A stretch of DNA of 64,000 nucleotides from Rhizobium sp. PP-CC-3A-592 (lineage in GTDB: Bacteria; Pseudomonadota; Alphaproteobacteria; Rhizobiales; Rhizobiaceae). The notes under the pieces are model-generated. The model was not told the DNA's origin and ran no database searches. It worked only from the letters and a program-made list of their open reading frames with translations. Positions 55,348-64,000 of the stretch are shown in pieces. Every line of letters begins with the position of its first letter. Within the stretch, counting starts at the first letter, position 1. The translations under genes and the position numbers were made by a program. The stretch covers positions 186,001 to 250,000 of the forward strand of contig NZ_QJSR01000004.1 of the NCBI RefSeq assembly GCF_003217095.1. Direction: 5' to 3'.

Positions 55348-58050
55348 ATGTTCCCGAGTTTGCAGGTTCCCATGCGTCTATCCAGAACGAATCTTCCCCA
55401 CGGTATCGACAATGCGAAGGCGGAGGATGCGCAGCAGCGCATCGAGCCGGTCAAGCGGATCTACGGTACGCCGGAGACGCTCGGCGGCGCTTTCCTGTCG
55501 GGCGCCGACACGGAGAATGCCGACGAGATGGCCGCCGGCGAGATCGAAGGACGCGCGCCGATCTGGCAGAGCAACTTCGTCATCGGCCCCAATGTCCGCT
55601 TCACCCGCACGCCGGACAGCGCCTATCCCAAGCGCAGCCCGAAATCGCCGCCCATGCTCGAAATGGTGCAGATCAACGAGCAACCCCCAGCGTCGATCTC
55701 CGACATGACAGAGGCCACGGCCTCGATGGAACGACCCGAAATGACACAGACCTTCGACATGCCGGAAACCGATTTCGCGACGGCGCGCGGCGCCTTGGCG
55801 CTGGCGCTGAAACTGCGCCGTGAATTCCCGCAAAGCGACGCCTGGCCGCAGGTCGCGCAGATCGAGGCGCCGCGGGATGCCCAGCCGACAGAGATTGTCG
55901 ACGTGGTGTCTGTCGAACCCGAGACTGTGATCGAAGACGTTGCCGTCCCGGCAGAGACGCCCGCGCCGGTATCGCTCGCTCCCCGCGCGTTCAGCTTCGC
56001 GATCAACGATGCGATCTTCTTCGAGACGCTGCTCTCGAACCCGGATTTCGATCCGTCCCTCTCTCTCATTCCGGCGCCCGCCATCCGGGAAACGGCATCG
56101 GTCAGGACCGAGCCTGAAACGATGGCAATCCCGGTTGCGGCCGAAACGCCGGCTCCTGTGCCGCCAACGATCGCGTTTCGGACAAGCCCGGAATCCGTGA
56201 CGGCGCTGTATCGGGTGATCGAGGTCGGCCCGGCCAAGACCGTTGCCCTTTCCGGCATTGACGAGACCGCACCTGTCGAACTCGTCGCCGAGGCGGAGCC
56301 AACGGCCGCACCGGAAACGGTCGCCGAAGCGCCGGCCGGCCCCGAGGTTGCCGAGGAGGCGCCGGCCGCCTTCAAGCCACGCATCCGGGCCGCCCAGGTT
56401 CTTGCCGGCCGGCTGACACCCTCGCTGCAGCTGAGTGCCGCTGCCCGCGCCATCGATCTCTCGGTCCTGCCGGATATGGAAGGCTACCAGCTTCCATCGG
56501 TCGAACTGCTGCAGGAGCCGGTGTTCCAGCAGACCACGTCCATGAGCCAGGAAGCGCTGGAACAGAGTGCGGGCCTGCTCGAAAGCGTGCTGGAAGATTT
56601 CGGTGTGCGCGGCGAGATCATCGACGTGCGGCCGGGCCCGGTTGTCACGCTCTATGAGTTCGAGCCGGCACCGGGGGTCAAATCCTCGCGCGTCATCGGC
56701 CTGTCCGACGATATCGCCCGCTCCATGTCGGCACTGTCGGCCCGCGTCGCGGTCGTTCCCGGCCGCAACGTCATCGGCATCGAGTTGCCGAACCCGGTGC
56801 GCGAAACCGTCTATTTCCGCGAGATGATCGAGTCGCACAGCTACGAGGAAACGAAGTTCAAGCTGCCGCTCTGCCTCGGCAAGACCATCGGCGGCGAGCC
56901 GGTCGTGGCGGAACTCGCCAAGATGCCGCATCTGCTCGTCGCGGGAACGACGGGGTCCGGCAAGTCGGTGGCGATCAACACGATGATCCTGTCGCTCCTC
57001 TACCGCCTGAAGCCCGAGGAATGCCGCCTGATCATGGTCGATCCGAAGATGCTGGAACTGTCGATCTATGACGGCATTCCGCATCTCCTCACGCCCGTCG
57101 TCACCGACCCGAAGAAGGCCGTGATGGCGCTGAAATGGGCGGTGCGGGAAATGGAAGACCGCTATCGCAAGATGTCGCGGCTCGGCGTCCGTAATATCGA
57201 CGGCTATAACGGCCGCGCGGCGATCGCCCGTGCCAAGGGCGAGACGGTGTTCACGACGGTCCAGACCGGGTTCGACCGTGGTTCCGGCGAGCCGGTGTTC
57301 GAGGAGCAGGAACTCGACCTCGCGCCGATGCCCTACATCGTCATCATCGTTGACGAGATGGCCGACCTCATGATGGTCGCCGGCAAGGAAATCGAAGGCG
57401 CGATCCAGCGGCTGGCCCAGATGGCACGTGCCGCCGGTATCCACCTGATCATGGCGACGCAGCGCCCCTCGGTCGATGTCATCACCGGCACGATCAAGGC
57501 GAACTTCCCCACCCGCATCTCCTTCCAGGTGACCTCGAAGATCGACAGCCGCACCATCCTCGGCGAACAGGGTGCCGAACATCTGCTCGGACAGGGCGAC
57601 ATGCTGCACATGGTCGGCGGCGGACGCATCGCCCGTGTCCACGGACCTTTCGTCTCGGACGAAGAGGTCGAGAAGGTCGTCAACCATCTGAAGGCGCAGG
57701 GCCGCCCCGAATATCTGGGCACCGTCACCGAGGATGCCGACGAGGTGGAGGAGGCGCCCGAGGAAGATACGGCCGTATTCGACAAGTCCGGCATGGCCGA
57801 GGAAGACGGGCAGGACCTCTATGACAAGGCGGTCAAGGTGGTGCTGCGCGACAAGAAATGCTCGACCTCCTACATCCAGCGCCGCCTGCAGATCGGCTAC
57901 AATCGTGCGGCCTCGCTGGTCGAGCGCATGGAACGCGAAGGTCTCGTCGGCGCGGCCAACCACGTCGGCAAGCGGTCGATCATCGCCGGCGGACGGGACA
58001 CCATGGAGCCCATCGCCATCGAGCCTGTTAACCTCGAGAGCGAAGACTGA
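55348..58050 (+). CDS. ftsK: FtsK/SpoIIIE-type DNA translocase lacking the membrane domain
   Basis: A 900-residue DNA pump. From about residue 400 the FtsK alpha/beta motor is complete: Walker A GTTGSGKS (533-540), Walker B in [13 protein letters not shown], the [20 protein letters not shown] block, and the C-terminal gamma winged helix ([20 protein letters not shown]). Unlike canonical FtsK there is no N-terminal transmembrane region. The first 400 residues are a hydrophilic Pro/Ala/Glu-rich linker. Such anchorless FtsK paralogs occur in rhizobia beside a full-length FtsK. The start is uncertain: ATG 55348 or ATG 55372, neither with an ideal ribosome site. It should process chromosome dimers through XerCD. 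Confidence 0.93.
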   Translation: MFPSLQVPMRLSRTNLPHGIDNAKAEDAQQRIEPVKRIYGTPETLGGAFLSGADTENADEMAAGEIEGRAPIWQSNFVIGPNVRFTRTPDSAYPKRSPKSPPMLEMVQINEQPPASISDMTEATASMERPEMTQTFDMPETDFATARGALALALKLRREFPQSDAWPQVAQIEAPRDAQPTEIVDVVSVEPETVIEDVAVPAETPAPVSLAPRAFSFAINDAIFFETLLSNPDFDPSLSLIPAPAIRETASVRTEPETMAIPVAAETPAPVPPTIAFRTSPESVTALYRVIEVGPAKTVALSGIDETAPVELVAEAEPTAAPETVAEAPAGPEVAEEAPAAFKPRIRAAQVLAGRLTPSLQLSAAARAIDLSVLPDMEGYQLPSVELLQEPVFQQTTSMSQEALEQSAGLLESVLEDFGVRGEIIDVRPGPVVTLYEFEPAPGVKSSRVIGLSDDIARSMSALSARVAVVPGRNVIGIELPNPVRETVYFREMIESHSYEETKFKLPLCLGKTIGGEPVVAELAKMPHLLVAGTTGSGKSVAINTMILSLLYRLKPEECRLIMVDPKMLELSIYDGIPHLLTPVVTDPKKAVMALKWAVREMEDRYRKMSRLGVRNIDGYNGRAAIARAKGETVFTTVQTGFDRGSGEPVFEEQELDLAPMPYIVIIVDEMADLMMVAGKEIEGAIQRLAQMARAAGIHLIMATQRPSVDVITGTIKANFPTRISFQVTSKIDSRTILGEQGAEHLLGQGDMLHMVGGGRIARVHGPFVSDEEVEKVVNHLKAQGRPEYLGTVTEDADEVEEAPEEDTAVFDKSGMAEEDGQDLYDKAVKVVLRDKKCSTSYIQRRLQIGYNRAASLVERMEREGLVGAANHVGKRSIIAGGRDTMEPIAIEPVNLESED

Positions 58051-58213
58051 GGACATGCAGGGCACCCGGGGCGAGACATTCGCCTCGGGCTCCGCGATCC
58101 AGACGCTGTCCGGTCTCGCAAACCCTTTTGTAGCAGGCATTTGGAACCAAACCCGGGTTCACGAATTATCCCGTGTTCTTAGGGGCGCGACGATGCGCGT
58201 GGGAGATATCATA

Positions 58214-58537
58214 ATGAAGAGAATTCTAGCCTCTGCCGGCATTGCGCTGGCGATCGCAGCCGGCGGTACGGCCGGCTTTGCAGGCGTTGCCAATGCTCAG
58301 GGCGTGGAACTACGTGTCGGACCGGACGGTATCCGTCCTGTCATCCGCGAGCCGCGCCGCGAACGTGGTCGTGACCGGTGCGGCGAACGCGAAGCTCGCG
58401 CTGCCGCTCGCGAATCGGGTCTCCGCGACCCGGAAGTCGTGCGCGTCACCGAACGCCGTGTCGTCGTGGAAGGCATGACCCGCCGCGGTCCGCAGCGCAT
58501 CACCTTCGCCAACCGGAATGGCTGCCCGGAAATCTGA
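58214..58537 (+). CDS. Small secreted Arg-rich protein
   Basis: A 107-residue protein with a clear signal peptide (MKRILASAGIALAIAAGGTA, cleavage near ANA at 30). The mature part of about 75 residues is rich in Arg and Glu, with RVGPDGIRPVIREPRRERGR and two cysteines (RDRCGERE and NGCPEI) that might form a disulfide. GGGAGA lies 8 nt before the ATG at 58214. I recognise no family. It is convergent with a DUF3597 gene, with a strong shared terminator. A periplasmic role is inferred only from the signal peptide. Confidence 0.75.
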   Translation: MKRILASAGIALAIAAGGTAGFAGVANAQGVELRVGPDGIRPVIREPRRERGRDRCGEREARAAARESGLRDPEVVRVTERRVVVEGMTRRGPQRITFANRNGCPEI

Positions 58538-58559
58538 TCACATTCGAAGACAACGAATA

Positions 58560-58595
58560 AAAAAGGGCTCCAGCATCGCTGCTGGAGCCCTTTTT
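58560..58595. terminator. Strong bidirectional terminator
   Basis: A perfect 15-bp stem (58560-58574 with 58581-58595) with a 6-nt loop, flanked by A and T runs on both sides. It serves the convergent secreted-protein and DUF3597 genes. Confidence 0.92.
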
Positions 58596-58614
58596 CATGT
58601 TTTGACGGTCTGGA

Positions 58615-59109
58615 TCAGTCAAGCAGTTCGGCCGGAACCTTGCCGCCGTTTTCCGACAGCTTCTGAAGCAGCGCCTTGTGCAGGAACACGTTCATCTTAC
58701 CGGAGTCGTTCGCGTCGCCGGTATAGTGCAGCTCCTGTGCCAGTTCTTTGCGTTCCGAGAGGCTCGCTTCCATACCAAGCGCCTTCATCAGGTCGACGAT
58801 TGAGTGGCGCCAGTCGAGCTTCTGGCCCTTGGCGGCGACAGCCTTGTCAAGCATCGCGGCGACATCGACCGGACCGGAAGCCGACGTGGTGGTGGCCGAG
58901 GGTGCCTGCGACGGAGCGGCCGTCGGCGTACCGGATGTCGTGTTTACCGCCGGACCTGTCGGGGCAACGGGTGTGGCCGACGGTGCCGTGGATGCAATAA
59001 CCGGGCCGGTGCCCGTGGGGTTGATGGTCGTGCCGGTCGGCGAAGCCGGTGCGGTGGCCTTGTCGTGATGGCCGAAGATCGCGTCCTTGATCTTATCGAA
59101 AATGCCCAT
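58615..59109 (-). CDS. DUF3597 domain protein
   Basis: A 164-residue protein. The start MGIFDKIKDAIFGHHDKA resembles other members; then a long Pro/Thr/Ala/Ser-rich linker (about 20-80). The C-terminal DUF3597 domain (about 82-164) is DVAAMLDKAVAAKGQKLDWR followed by IVDLMKALGMEASLSERKEL. The domain resembles a helical LysM-adjacent or peptidoglycan-linked module in other bacteria; function is not established. No signal peptide is visible. It shares a terminator with the preceding gene. Confidence 0.85.
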   Translation of the reverse strand: MGIFDKIKDAIFGHHDKATAPASPTGTTINPTGTGPVIASTAPSATPVAPTGPAVNTTSGTPTAAPSQAPSATTTSASGPVDVAAMLDKAVAAKGQKLDWRHSIVDLMKALGMEASLSERKELAQELHYTGDANDSGKMNVFLHKALLQKLSENGGKVPAELLD

Positions 59110-59343
59110 GGGAACGTCCTCCTTTGGTGGGGGCGGCGCATCGCATGCGCGCCTGCCTGCACGCTTTAACTAAGCCGCAGGTTTCATTCTCCAAGGGCTC
59201 GCCCTGGAATGGCACTTGGTAAAAGGACAAAAGCGAAGAGAGGCGCCCAGTGTCCGTCGGAGATTTTTCTTCAAATCATCGGCGTTTTGCTCTAAAGCGC
59301 GAGGCAATTCCGTTCCCCCCTGGAAAACGAAAGTCGCAAGGCC

Positions 59344-59949
59344 ATGGACAAGTTCGTCAAGCTCACCGGCGTCGCCGCTCCCCTGCCCGTCGTCAATATC
59401 GACACGGACATGATCATTCCGAAGGATTACCTGAAGACGATCAAGCGCACCGGGCTCGGCACCGGCCTGTTTGCCGAAGCGCGCTACAACGAGGACGGCA
59501 CGCCGAACGAAAGCTTTGTGCTGAACAAGCCCGCCTACCAGAACGCCAAGATCCTGGTCGCCGGCGACAATTTCGGCTGCGGCTCCTCGCGCGAGCATGC
59601 GCCGTGGGCACTGCTCGATTTCGGCATCCGCTGCGTCATCTCGACCTCGTTTGCCGACATCTTCTACAACAACTGTTTCAAGAACGGCATCCTGCCGGTC
59701 GTCGTCAGCCCAGAGAATCTCGAGAAGCTGATGGACGATGCGAGCCGCGGCTCGAACGCCGTTCTGACGGTGGACCTCGAGAACCTCGAGATCACCGGCC
59801 CCGATGGCGGCAAGATCAGCTTCGAGCTCGACGCCTTCAAGCGTCACTGCATGCTGAACGGCCTCGACGATATCGGCCTGACGCTGGAGAAGGTTTCGGC
59901 CATCGACGGCTTCGAGAAGTCGAACGCCGTCGAGCGTCCCTGGGCCTGA
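59344..59949 (+). CDS. leuD: 3-isopropylmalate dehydratase small subunit
   Basis: A 201-residue small subunit of the aconitase-like isomerase of leucine biosynthesis. The conserved [20 protein letters not shown] and [20 protein letters not shown] (substrate-binding GSSREH) are intact. It needs LeuC, which is not in this window. The ATG at 59344 gives the normal start [19 protein letters not shown]. Its stop overlaps the start of a RidA-family gene by one base (TGATG), so the two are translationally coupled. A strong shared hairpin terminator follows ridA. Confidence 0.95.
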   Translation: MDKFVKLTGVAAPLPVVNIDTDMIIPKDYLKTIKRTGLGTGLFAEARYNEDGTPNESFVLNKPAYQNAKILVAGDNFGCGSSREHAPWALLDFGIRCVISTSFADIFYNNCFKNGILPVVVSPENLEKLMDDASRGSNAVLTVDLENLEITGPDGGKISFELDAFKRHCMLNGLDDIGLTLEKVSAIDGFEKSNAVERPWA

Positions 59950-60350
59950 TGTCCGACGCCGAGGCACCGGAAACCCGCCGTCTGATCTCGTCAGGCTCGC
60001 CGTTCGAAAGGACGGCGGGCTATTCGCGTGCGCTCGTCCAGGGCAATTGGTGCTTCGTCTCCGGCACCACCGGCTATGATTATACAACGATGACCATGCC
60101 CGACACGCTGGAAGAACAGGCCTGCAATTGCCTGAAGACCATCGAAAGCGTCGTCCGCGAAGCCGGCTTCTCTTTGTCCGACGTCGTCCGCTGCCACTAC
60201 TACATCACCGATGCCAGCTTCGCCGACCGGGTCTTCCCGATCCTCGGAGAAGCCTTCGGCGAGATCCGCCCGGCCGCCACCATGGTCGTCTGTGGCCTGA
60301 TCCGCCCGGAGATGCTGATCGAGATCGAAGTCACGGCACTTCGCCGCTGA
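59949..60350 (+). CDS. ridA: RidA (YjgF/YER057c/UK114) family protein
   Basis: A 133-residue protein of the RidA family, which hydrolyses reactive 2-aminoacrylate and other enamines or imines. The core SGTTGYDYTT, then CLKTIESVVREAGFSLSDVV and ITDASFADRVFPILGEAFGE, is family-like. The key Arg fits CGLIRPEMLIEIEVTAL. Its ATG overlaps the leuD stop. The link to leucine synthesis is plausible: the family protects branched-chain PLP enzymes from aminoacrylate. Confidence 0.87.
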   Translation: MSDAEAPETRRLISSGSPFERTAGYSRALVQGNWCFVSGTTGYDYTTMTMPDTLEEQACNCLKTIESVVREAGFSLSDVVRCHYYITDASFADRVFPILGEAFGEIRPAATMVVCGLIRPEMLIEIEVTALRR

Positions 60351-60374
60351 CCGCAATACCGACACCCCGACGCA

Positions 60375-60403
60375 AAAACGCCCCGCTTTCGACGGGGCGT
60401 TTT
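60375..60403. terminator. Strong bidirectional terminator between ridA and ndvA
   Basis: A perfect 11-bp stem (60375-60385 with 60393-60403) with a 7-nt loop, A-rich before and T-rich after. It serves the convergent leuD-ridA and ndvA transcripts. Confidence 0.9.
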
Positions 60404-60431
60404 CGTATTCGGTGTCGTGATCCTTCCCGGA

Positions 60432-62186
60432 TCAGGCGGCCGTTGCGCGGCGGACGTCGTCGTCCGTCAGGATGCCCGAGGCCCGCAGCAGGGCTGCAAA
60501 GCGGCCGTTGGACTGGCTGAGCTCGTTGAAGCCGCCCATTTCGACGATCCGGCCACGGTCCATGAAGACCACCAGATCGGCTTCGCGAACCGTCGAGAGA
60601 CGGTGTGCGATGATGAAGGTCGTGCGGTCCTTGCGCAGGTTGTCGATGGCGTCCTTCACCCGGTTTTCGGTTTCCACGTCGAGCGCGGAGGTGGCTTCGT
60701 CCAGCACCAGGATCGGTGCGTTCTTCAGGATGGCACGAGCGATCGCGATCCGCTGGCGCTCGCCGCCGGAGAGGCGGTTACCCCGTTCGCCGACCCGTGT
60801 GTCGTAACCCGTGTCGCGGCTTTCGATAAAGTCCGAAGCAGCGGCAGCTTCAGCGGCCTTCACGACCTCTTCCAGAGTGGCATCCTCGCGGCCCAGACGG
60901 ATGTTGTCCGAGATGGAGCGGTTGAGGAGGCCGGCGTCCTGGAAGACGGTGGCGATCGAGGCACGCAGCGACTTGCGGGTCACCTTGGCAACATCGACGC
61001 CGTCGATCAAGACCTTGCCGGAGGCCGGTTCGTTCACACGCTGCAGCATGTTGATCAGCGTGGTCTTGCCAGAGCCGGTGGGGCCGACGATAGCGATGGT
61101 CTGGCCGGCCTTCACCTTGATGTTGATGTCGTGCAGGCCATCCGAGGTGCCCGGGAAGTGATAGGTCAGATCGCGGAACTCGACGTCGCCACGAACATGG
61201 TTCAGTTCACCGGCATCCGCTGGCTCTTCACGATCACGAACCGAGTCTTCGAGGTTGAAGAAGTCTTCCAGCTTGGCACGCGCTTCGAAGATCTGGTTGA
61301 CGAAGTTCTTCATCTGGTCGAGACGGCCGATCAGAAGGTTCGCAAAGCCGATGAAGGCAACCACTTCGCCGACACCCAGTTCGCCGCGCTGGACGAGGAT
61401 GGTGCCGATGACAAGGATCGTCATCATGGAGATCGTGGACGCCATGCGGTTGAGGCCGCTGGCCAGCGCCCACCAGTCGAGAACCGGCAGCTGCACAGAC
61501 ATGAGCTTCTGCGTGAAAGCCTTCAGTTCGCGTGTTTCGGCTTCGATGCGGTTGTAGCTGTGAACGACCGAGACGTTGCTGATGGCATCCGACACATGGC
61601 CGAACACGGTGTGGTAATGACCTTCGACAGCAGCCTGGCCATCCTTGGTCTTCGCCATGACCAGCTTGCCGATGATGACATAGAGCGTGCCGAGGACGAC
61701 GAGGACGATCGACAGGCGCCAGTCCATAGCAAAGGCGGTGGGAACCAGCAGCGTCAGCGCGACGGCCGTCGAGAGATGCTCGCGCATGAATTCGAGCCAG
61801 AGGCCGAACAGCGTTTCGCAAGCCCGCAGCAGCGTATGCAGCGCATTGGACGTGCCGCGCTGGCTGTGCCAGGAAAGCGGCATGGAAATGATGCGGCTGA
61901 AGGCTTCCGTGATCAGCGTCGCACGGCGCTGGTGCGCCAGGCGGTCAGCTTCACGGGCGACCAGCACGAAAGCAATGGTGTTGAAGATGCCGAGCGTCGC
62001 CCACATGATCAGGGTCGACGTGACTTCCGTCTTGGAGGAGATCGCGTCGATGATGCGGCCGAACAGGATCGGCTCGGCGATCGTGATGCAGGCCAAAACG
62101 ATGTTGGCGACCACGATTGCGGAAACGCGAAGCTTGTGAGCGGCGAGATACTGGAGTGCTCTCGCATAGACCTGGAACAATGACAC
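60432..62186 (-). CDS. ndvA: Cyclic beta-1,2-glucan ABC exporter NdvA/ChvA
   Basis: A 584-residue half-transporter: six membrane helices (about 20-310) fused to an ATPase. Walker A is GPTGSGKTT (about 368-376), the signature LSGGERQRIAIARA, and the Walker B segment ILVLDEATSALDVE. The start VSLFQVYARALQYLAAHKL matches the known NdvA/ChvA N-terminus. GTG (62186) is preceded by GAGGG; the ATG-initiated extension upstream is not family-like. It exports the periplasmic cyclic glucan needed for osmotic adaptation and, in relatives, for plant infection. The synthase gene ndvB is not in this window. The 400-nt gap to pyc contains a long palindrome. Confidence 0.94.
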   Translation of the reverse strand: MSLFQVYARALQYLAAHKLRVSAIVVANIVLACITIAEPILFGRIIDAISSKTEVTSTLIMWATLGIFNTIAFVLVAREADRLAHQRRATLITEAFSRIISMPLSWHSQRGTSNALHTLLRACETLFGLWLEFMREHLSTAVALTLLVPTAFAMDWRLSIVLVVLGTLYVIIGKLVMAKTKDGQAAVEGHYHTVFGHVSDAISNVSVVHSYNRIEAETRELKAFTQKLMSVQLPVLDWWALASGLNRMASTISMMTILVIGTILVQRGELGVGEVVAFIGFANLLIGRLDQMKNFVNQIFEARAKLEDFFNLEDSVRDREEPADAGELNHVRGDVEFRDLTYHFPGTSDGLHDINIKVKAGQTIAIVGPTGSGKTTLINMLQRVNEPASGKVLIDGVDVAKVTRKSLRASIATVFQDAGLLNRSISDNIRLGREDATLEEVVKAAEAAAASDFIESRDTGYDTRVGERGNRLSGGERQRIAIARAILKNAPILVLDEATSALDVETENRVKDAIDNLRKDRTTFIIAHRLSTVREADLVVFMDRGRIVEMGGFNELSQSNGRFAALLRASGILTDDDVRRATAA

Positions 62187-62599
62187 TATCTTATCCCTCG
62201 TGGGAAAACTCGTTGTCGCGCCAGACCGGCCAACCGGCCCGGCTTGAAAACGAACCGGTGAGAAGACGTGCTTCTCCCTGTTCGATGAGGCCACTATCGC
62301 AATCGCAACATGAATGGTCGCTGAACGAGGTATTCATGTTGCGATGCAGCACCGCGGACAGCCTCGAACGTCGTCTTTGCAACGGTCTTTCGATGCCCGC
62401 TTGAGAAAAGCGTGTCGGCTTTGTGCAAGCTGGGCTGGACAGGCTGAATAAGCTGGACTTTGCTCGGTCCGGACGGGCGCCAGACCGGCATCATGATTCT
62501 GACATTCTTGTGAAATCCGAAATTGAACTTCCTAAAATGAGCGGATAGAACTCATATCGCGGTGCAGCAGAACCGCACGTCAAGGTGTAGGAGGCCAGC
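62187..62599. other. Gene-free divergent region between ndvA and pyc
   Basis: About 413 bases between divergent genes. It holds the 14-bp inverted repeat at 62302-62345 and otherwise no supported gene. Two promoters must lie here. An in-frame extension of the ndvA frame exists through much of it but is not family-like. Confidence 0.5.
62302..62345. repeat. Perfect 14-bp inverted repeat with 16-nt spacer upstream of ndvA
   Basis: ATCGCAACATGAAT at 62302-62315 is repeated inverted at 62332-62345 (ATTCATGTTGCGAT), with spacer 62316-62331. It could form a stem in RNA of either strand, or a regulator site. It lies about 115 nt upstream of the ndvA GTG start and about 255 nt upstream of pyc. Confidence 0.7.
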
Positions 62600-64000
62600 T
62601 TGTCCATCAAAAAAATTCTCGTTGCCAATCGATCCGAAATCGCGATTCGCGTGTTTCGCGCCGCCGACGAGCTGGGCCTGAAAACCGTCGCGATCTGGGC
62701 CGAGGAGGACAAGCTCGCCTTGCACCGCTTCAAGGCCGACGAGAGCTACCAGATCGGGCGGGGGCCCCATCTGGAGCGCGACCTCGGACCGATCGAAAGC
62801 TATCTCTCGATCGACGAGATCCTGCGCGTGGCCAAGCTGTCCGGCGCGGATGCGATCCATCCGGGCTACGGCCTGCTGTCGGAAAGCCCCGAATTCGTGG
62901 ATGCCTGCAAGGAAGCCGGCATCATCTTCATCGGCCCGACGGGCGACACGATGCGCCGTCTCGGCAACAAGGTCGCCGCACGCAACCTCGCCATCGAGAT
63001 CGGCGTTCCCGTGGTGCCCGCGACCGAGCCGCTGCCGGACGACATGGAGCAAGTGGCGCGCATGGCCGAGGAGATCGGCTATCCGATCATGCTCAAGGCC
63101 TCCTGGGGCGGCGGCGGGCGCGGCATGCGCGCCATTCGCGACCCGAAGGATCTCGCCCGCGAGGTGACGGAAGCCAAGCGCGAGGCGAAGGCCGCCTTCG
63201 GCAAGGACGAAGTCTATCTCGAAAAGCTGGTGGAGCGGGCGCGCCACGTCGAAAGCCAGGTTCTGGGCGATACCCATGGTAATGTCGTGCATCTGTTCGA
63301 GCGCGACTGTTCGGTTCAGCGCCGCAACCAGAAGGTCGTGGAACGGGCTCCGGCACCCTATCTGAACGAGGCGCAGCGCCAGGAGCTTGCAGCCTATTCG
63401 GTCAAGATCGCCCAGGCGACCAATTACGTCGGTGCCGGCACTGTCGAGTACCTGATGGATATGGACACCGGAAAGTTCTACTTCATCGAGGTGAACCCGC
63501 GCATCCAGGTCGAGCACACCGTTACCGAAGTCGTCACCGGCATCGATATCGTCAAGGCGCAGATCCACATTCTCGACGGCCATGCCATCGGAACGCCGGA
63601 ATCCGGTGTGCCGAAGCAGGCGGACATCCGCCTCAACGGCAACGCGCTGCAATGCCGCATCACCACGGAAGATCCGGAGCAGAACTTCATTCCCGACTAT
63701 GGCCGCATCACCGGCTACCGTTCGGCAGCCGGCTTCGGCATTCGTCTCGATGGCGGCACGGCCTATACCGGCGCAGTCATCACGCGCTTCTACGATCCGC
63801 TGCTGGTCAAGGTGACCGTCTGGGCGCCGGGCGCTCCCGAGGCCATCACCCGCATGGAGCGTGCGCTGCGCGAATTCCGTATCCGCGGCGTGGCGACGAA
63901 CCTCACCTTCCTCGAAGCCATCATCACGCACCCGAAGTTCCGCGACAATTCCTACACGACGCGCTTCATCGACACGACGCCGGAGCTCTTCCAGCAGGTC
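62600..64000 (+). CDS. pyc: Pyruvate carboxylase, N-terminal part (cut by the window edge)
   Basis: The visible 467 codons encode the biotin carboxylase domain of pyruvate carboxylase (full enzymes are about 1,150 residues): ILVANRSEIAIRVFRAADEL, the ATP-grasp glycine loop GGGGRGMR, EVNPRIQVEHTVTE, and RIRGVATNLTFLEAI, which is typical of pyruvate rather than acetyl-CoA carboxylase. The start is a TTG at 62600 with an ideal AGGAGG 6 nt upstream; no ATG lies near it. The enzyme converts pyruvate to oxaloacetate in the cytosol. The carboxyltransferase and biotin-carrier parts are outside the window. The TTG start implies reduced or regulated initiation. Confidence 0.95.
   Translation, partial: MSIKKILVANRSEIAIRVFRAADELGLKTVAIWAEEDKLALHRFKADESYQIGRGPHLERDLGPIESYLSIDEILRVAKLSGADAIHPGYGLLSESPEFVDACKEAGIIFIGPTGDTMRRLGNKVAARNLAIEIGVPVVPATEPLPDDMEQVARMAEEIGYPIMLKASWGGGGRGMRAIRDPKDLAREVTEAKREAKAAFGKDEVYLEKLVERARHVESQVLGDTHGNVVHLFERDCSVQRRNQKVVERAPAPYLNEAQRQELAAYSVKIAQATNYVGAGTVEYLMDMDTGKFYFIEVNPRIQVEHTVTEVVTGIDIVKAQIHILDGHAIGTPESGVPKQADIRLNGNALQCRITTEDPEQNFIPDYGRITGYRSAAGFGIRLDGGTAYTGAVITRFYDPLLVKVTVWAPGAPEAITRMERALREFRIRGVATNLTFLEAIITHPKFRDNSYTTRFIDTTPELFQQV

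Overview
This 64 kb window is GC-rich chromosomal DNA from an alphaproteobacterium of the order Hyphomicrobiales, most probably Rhizobiaceae (Agrobacterium/Rhizobium-like). The basis is family recognition: an NdvA/ChvA-type cyclic beta-1,2-glucan exporter, a rhizobial-type phaA-phaB locus with divergent phaR, a CdnL/CarD regulator beside a seven-iron ferredoxin and an SUV3-like helicase, an IalB-family protein, and a truncated-type FtsK. I saw no tRNA, rRNA, CRISPR array, insertion sequence, phage or integrase, so this reads as core chromosome. About 53 protein genes are supported. The first is cut by the left edge and the last (pyruvate carboxylase) by the right edge.

Layout. 1-9 kb: gene tail, DUF2794 protein, GNAT acetyltransferase, BI-1 membrane protein, a YbbA/YbbP-type ABC system divergent from the GDSL esterase TesA, RNA cyclic phosphodiesterase ThpR, pterin dehydratase, YkvA-like protein, and an ECF sigma factor with no visible anti-sigma partner. 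9-20 kb: IalB protein, rlmN coupled to two tiny membrane proteins, LysE exporter, TenA, argG, MarR-MFS efflux pair, M3 oligopeptidase, typA. 20-30 kb: carD, fdxA, S4-domain protein, large helicase, phaB, phaA, divergent phaR, membrane protein, rpmF. 30-41 kb: GST, mtgA, prenyl synthase, then a coherent catabolic/transport locus (hydantoinase, class V PLP enzyme, polar amino-acid ABC transporter) divergent from a FadR-type regulator with a near-ideal operator, then a PerM/AI-2E-type protein. 41-55 kb: hybrid histidine kinase, two small paralogous proteins facing outward, pbpC with an alpha-2-macroglobulin, an FAD/NAD(P)-binding protein, and a hypothetical protein. 55-64 kb: FtsK without a membrane domain, a small secreted Arg-rich protein, DUF3597 protein, leuD overlapping ridA, ndvA, and the start of pyc.

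How genes work together. Translational coupling (overlaps of 1-4 nt) links ybbA/ybbP, marR/MFS, rlmN-adjacent small proteins, the ABC ATPase/permease, A2M/pbpC and leuD/ridA. Several convergent pairs share bidirectional hairpin terminators. The strongest candidate for an undescribed system is the 33.0-39.0 kb locus. A dihydropyrimidinase/hydantoinase with all metal ligands sits with a 'cysteine desulfurase-like' PLP enzyme whose sequence lacks an evident catalytic cysteine. A dedicated ABC importer and a FadR-type repressor with a TGGT-N3-ACCA operator complete it. Its substrate cannot be named from sequence. Secondary candidates are a pair of ~70-residue paralogs (44.3-45.2 kb), two coupled miniproteins behind rlmN, a helicase with a very long low-complexity tail, and several long perfect hairpins.
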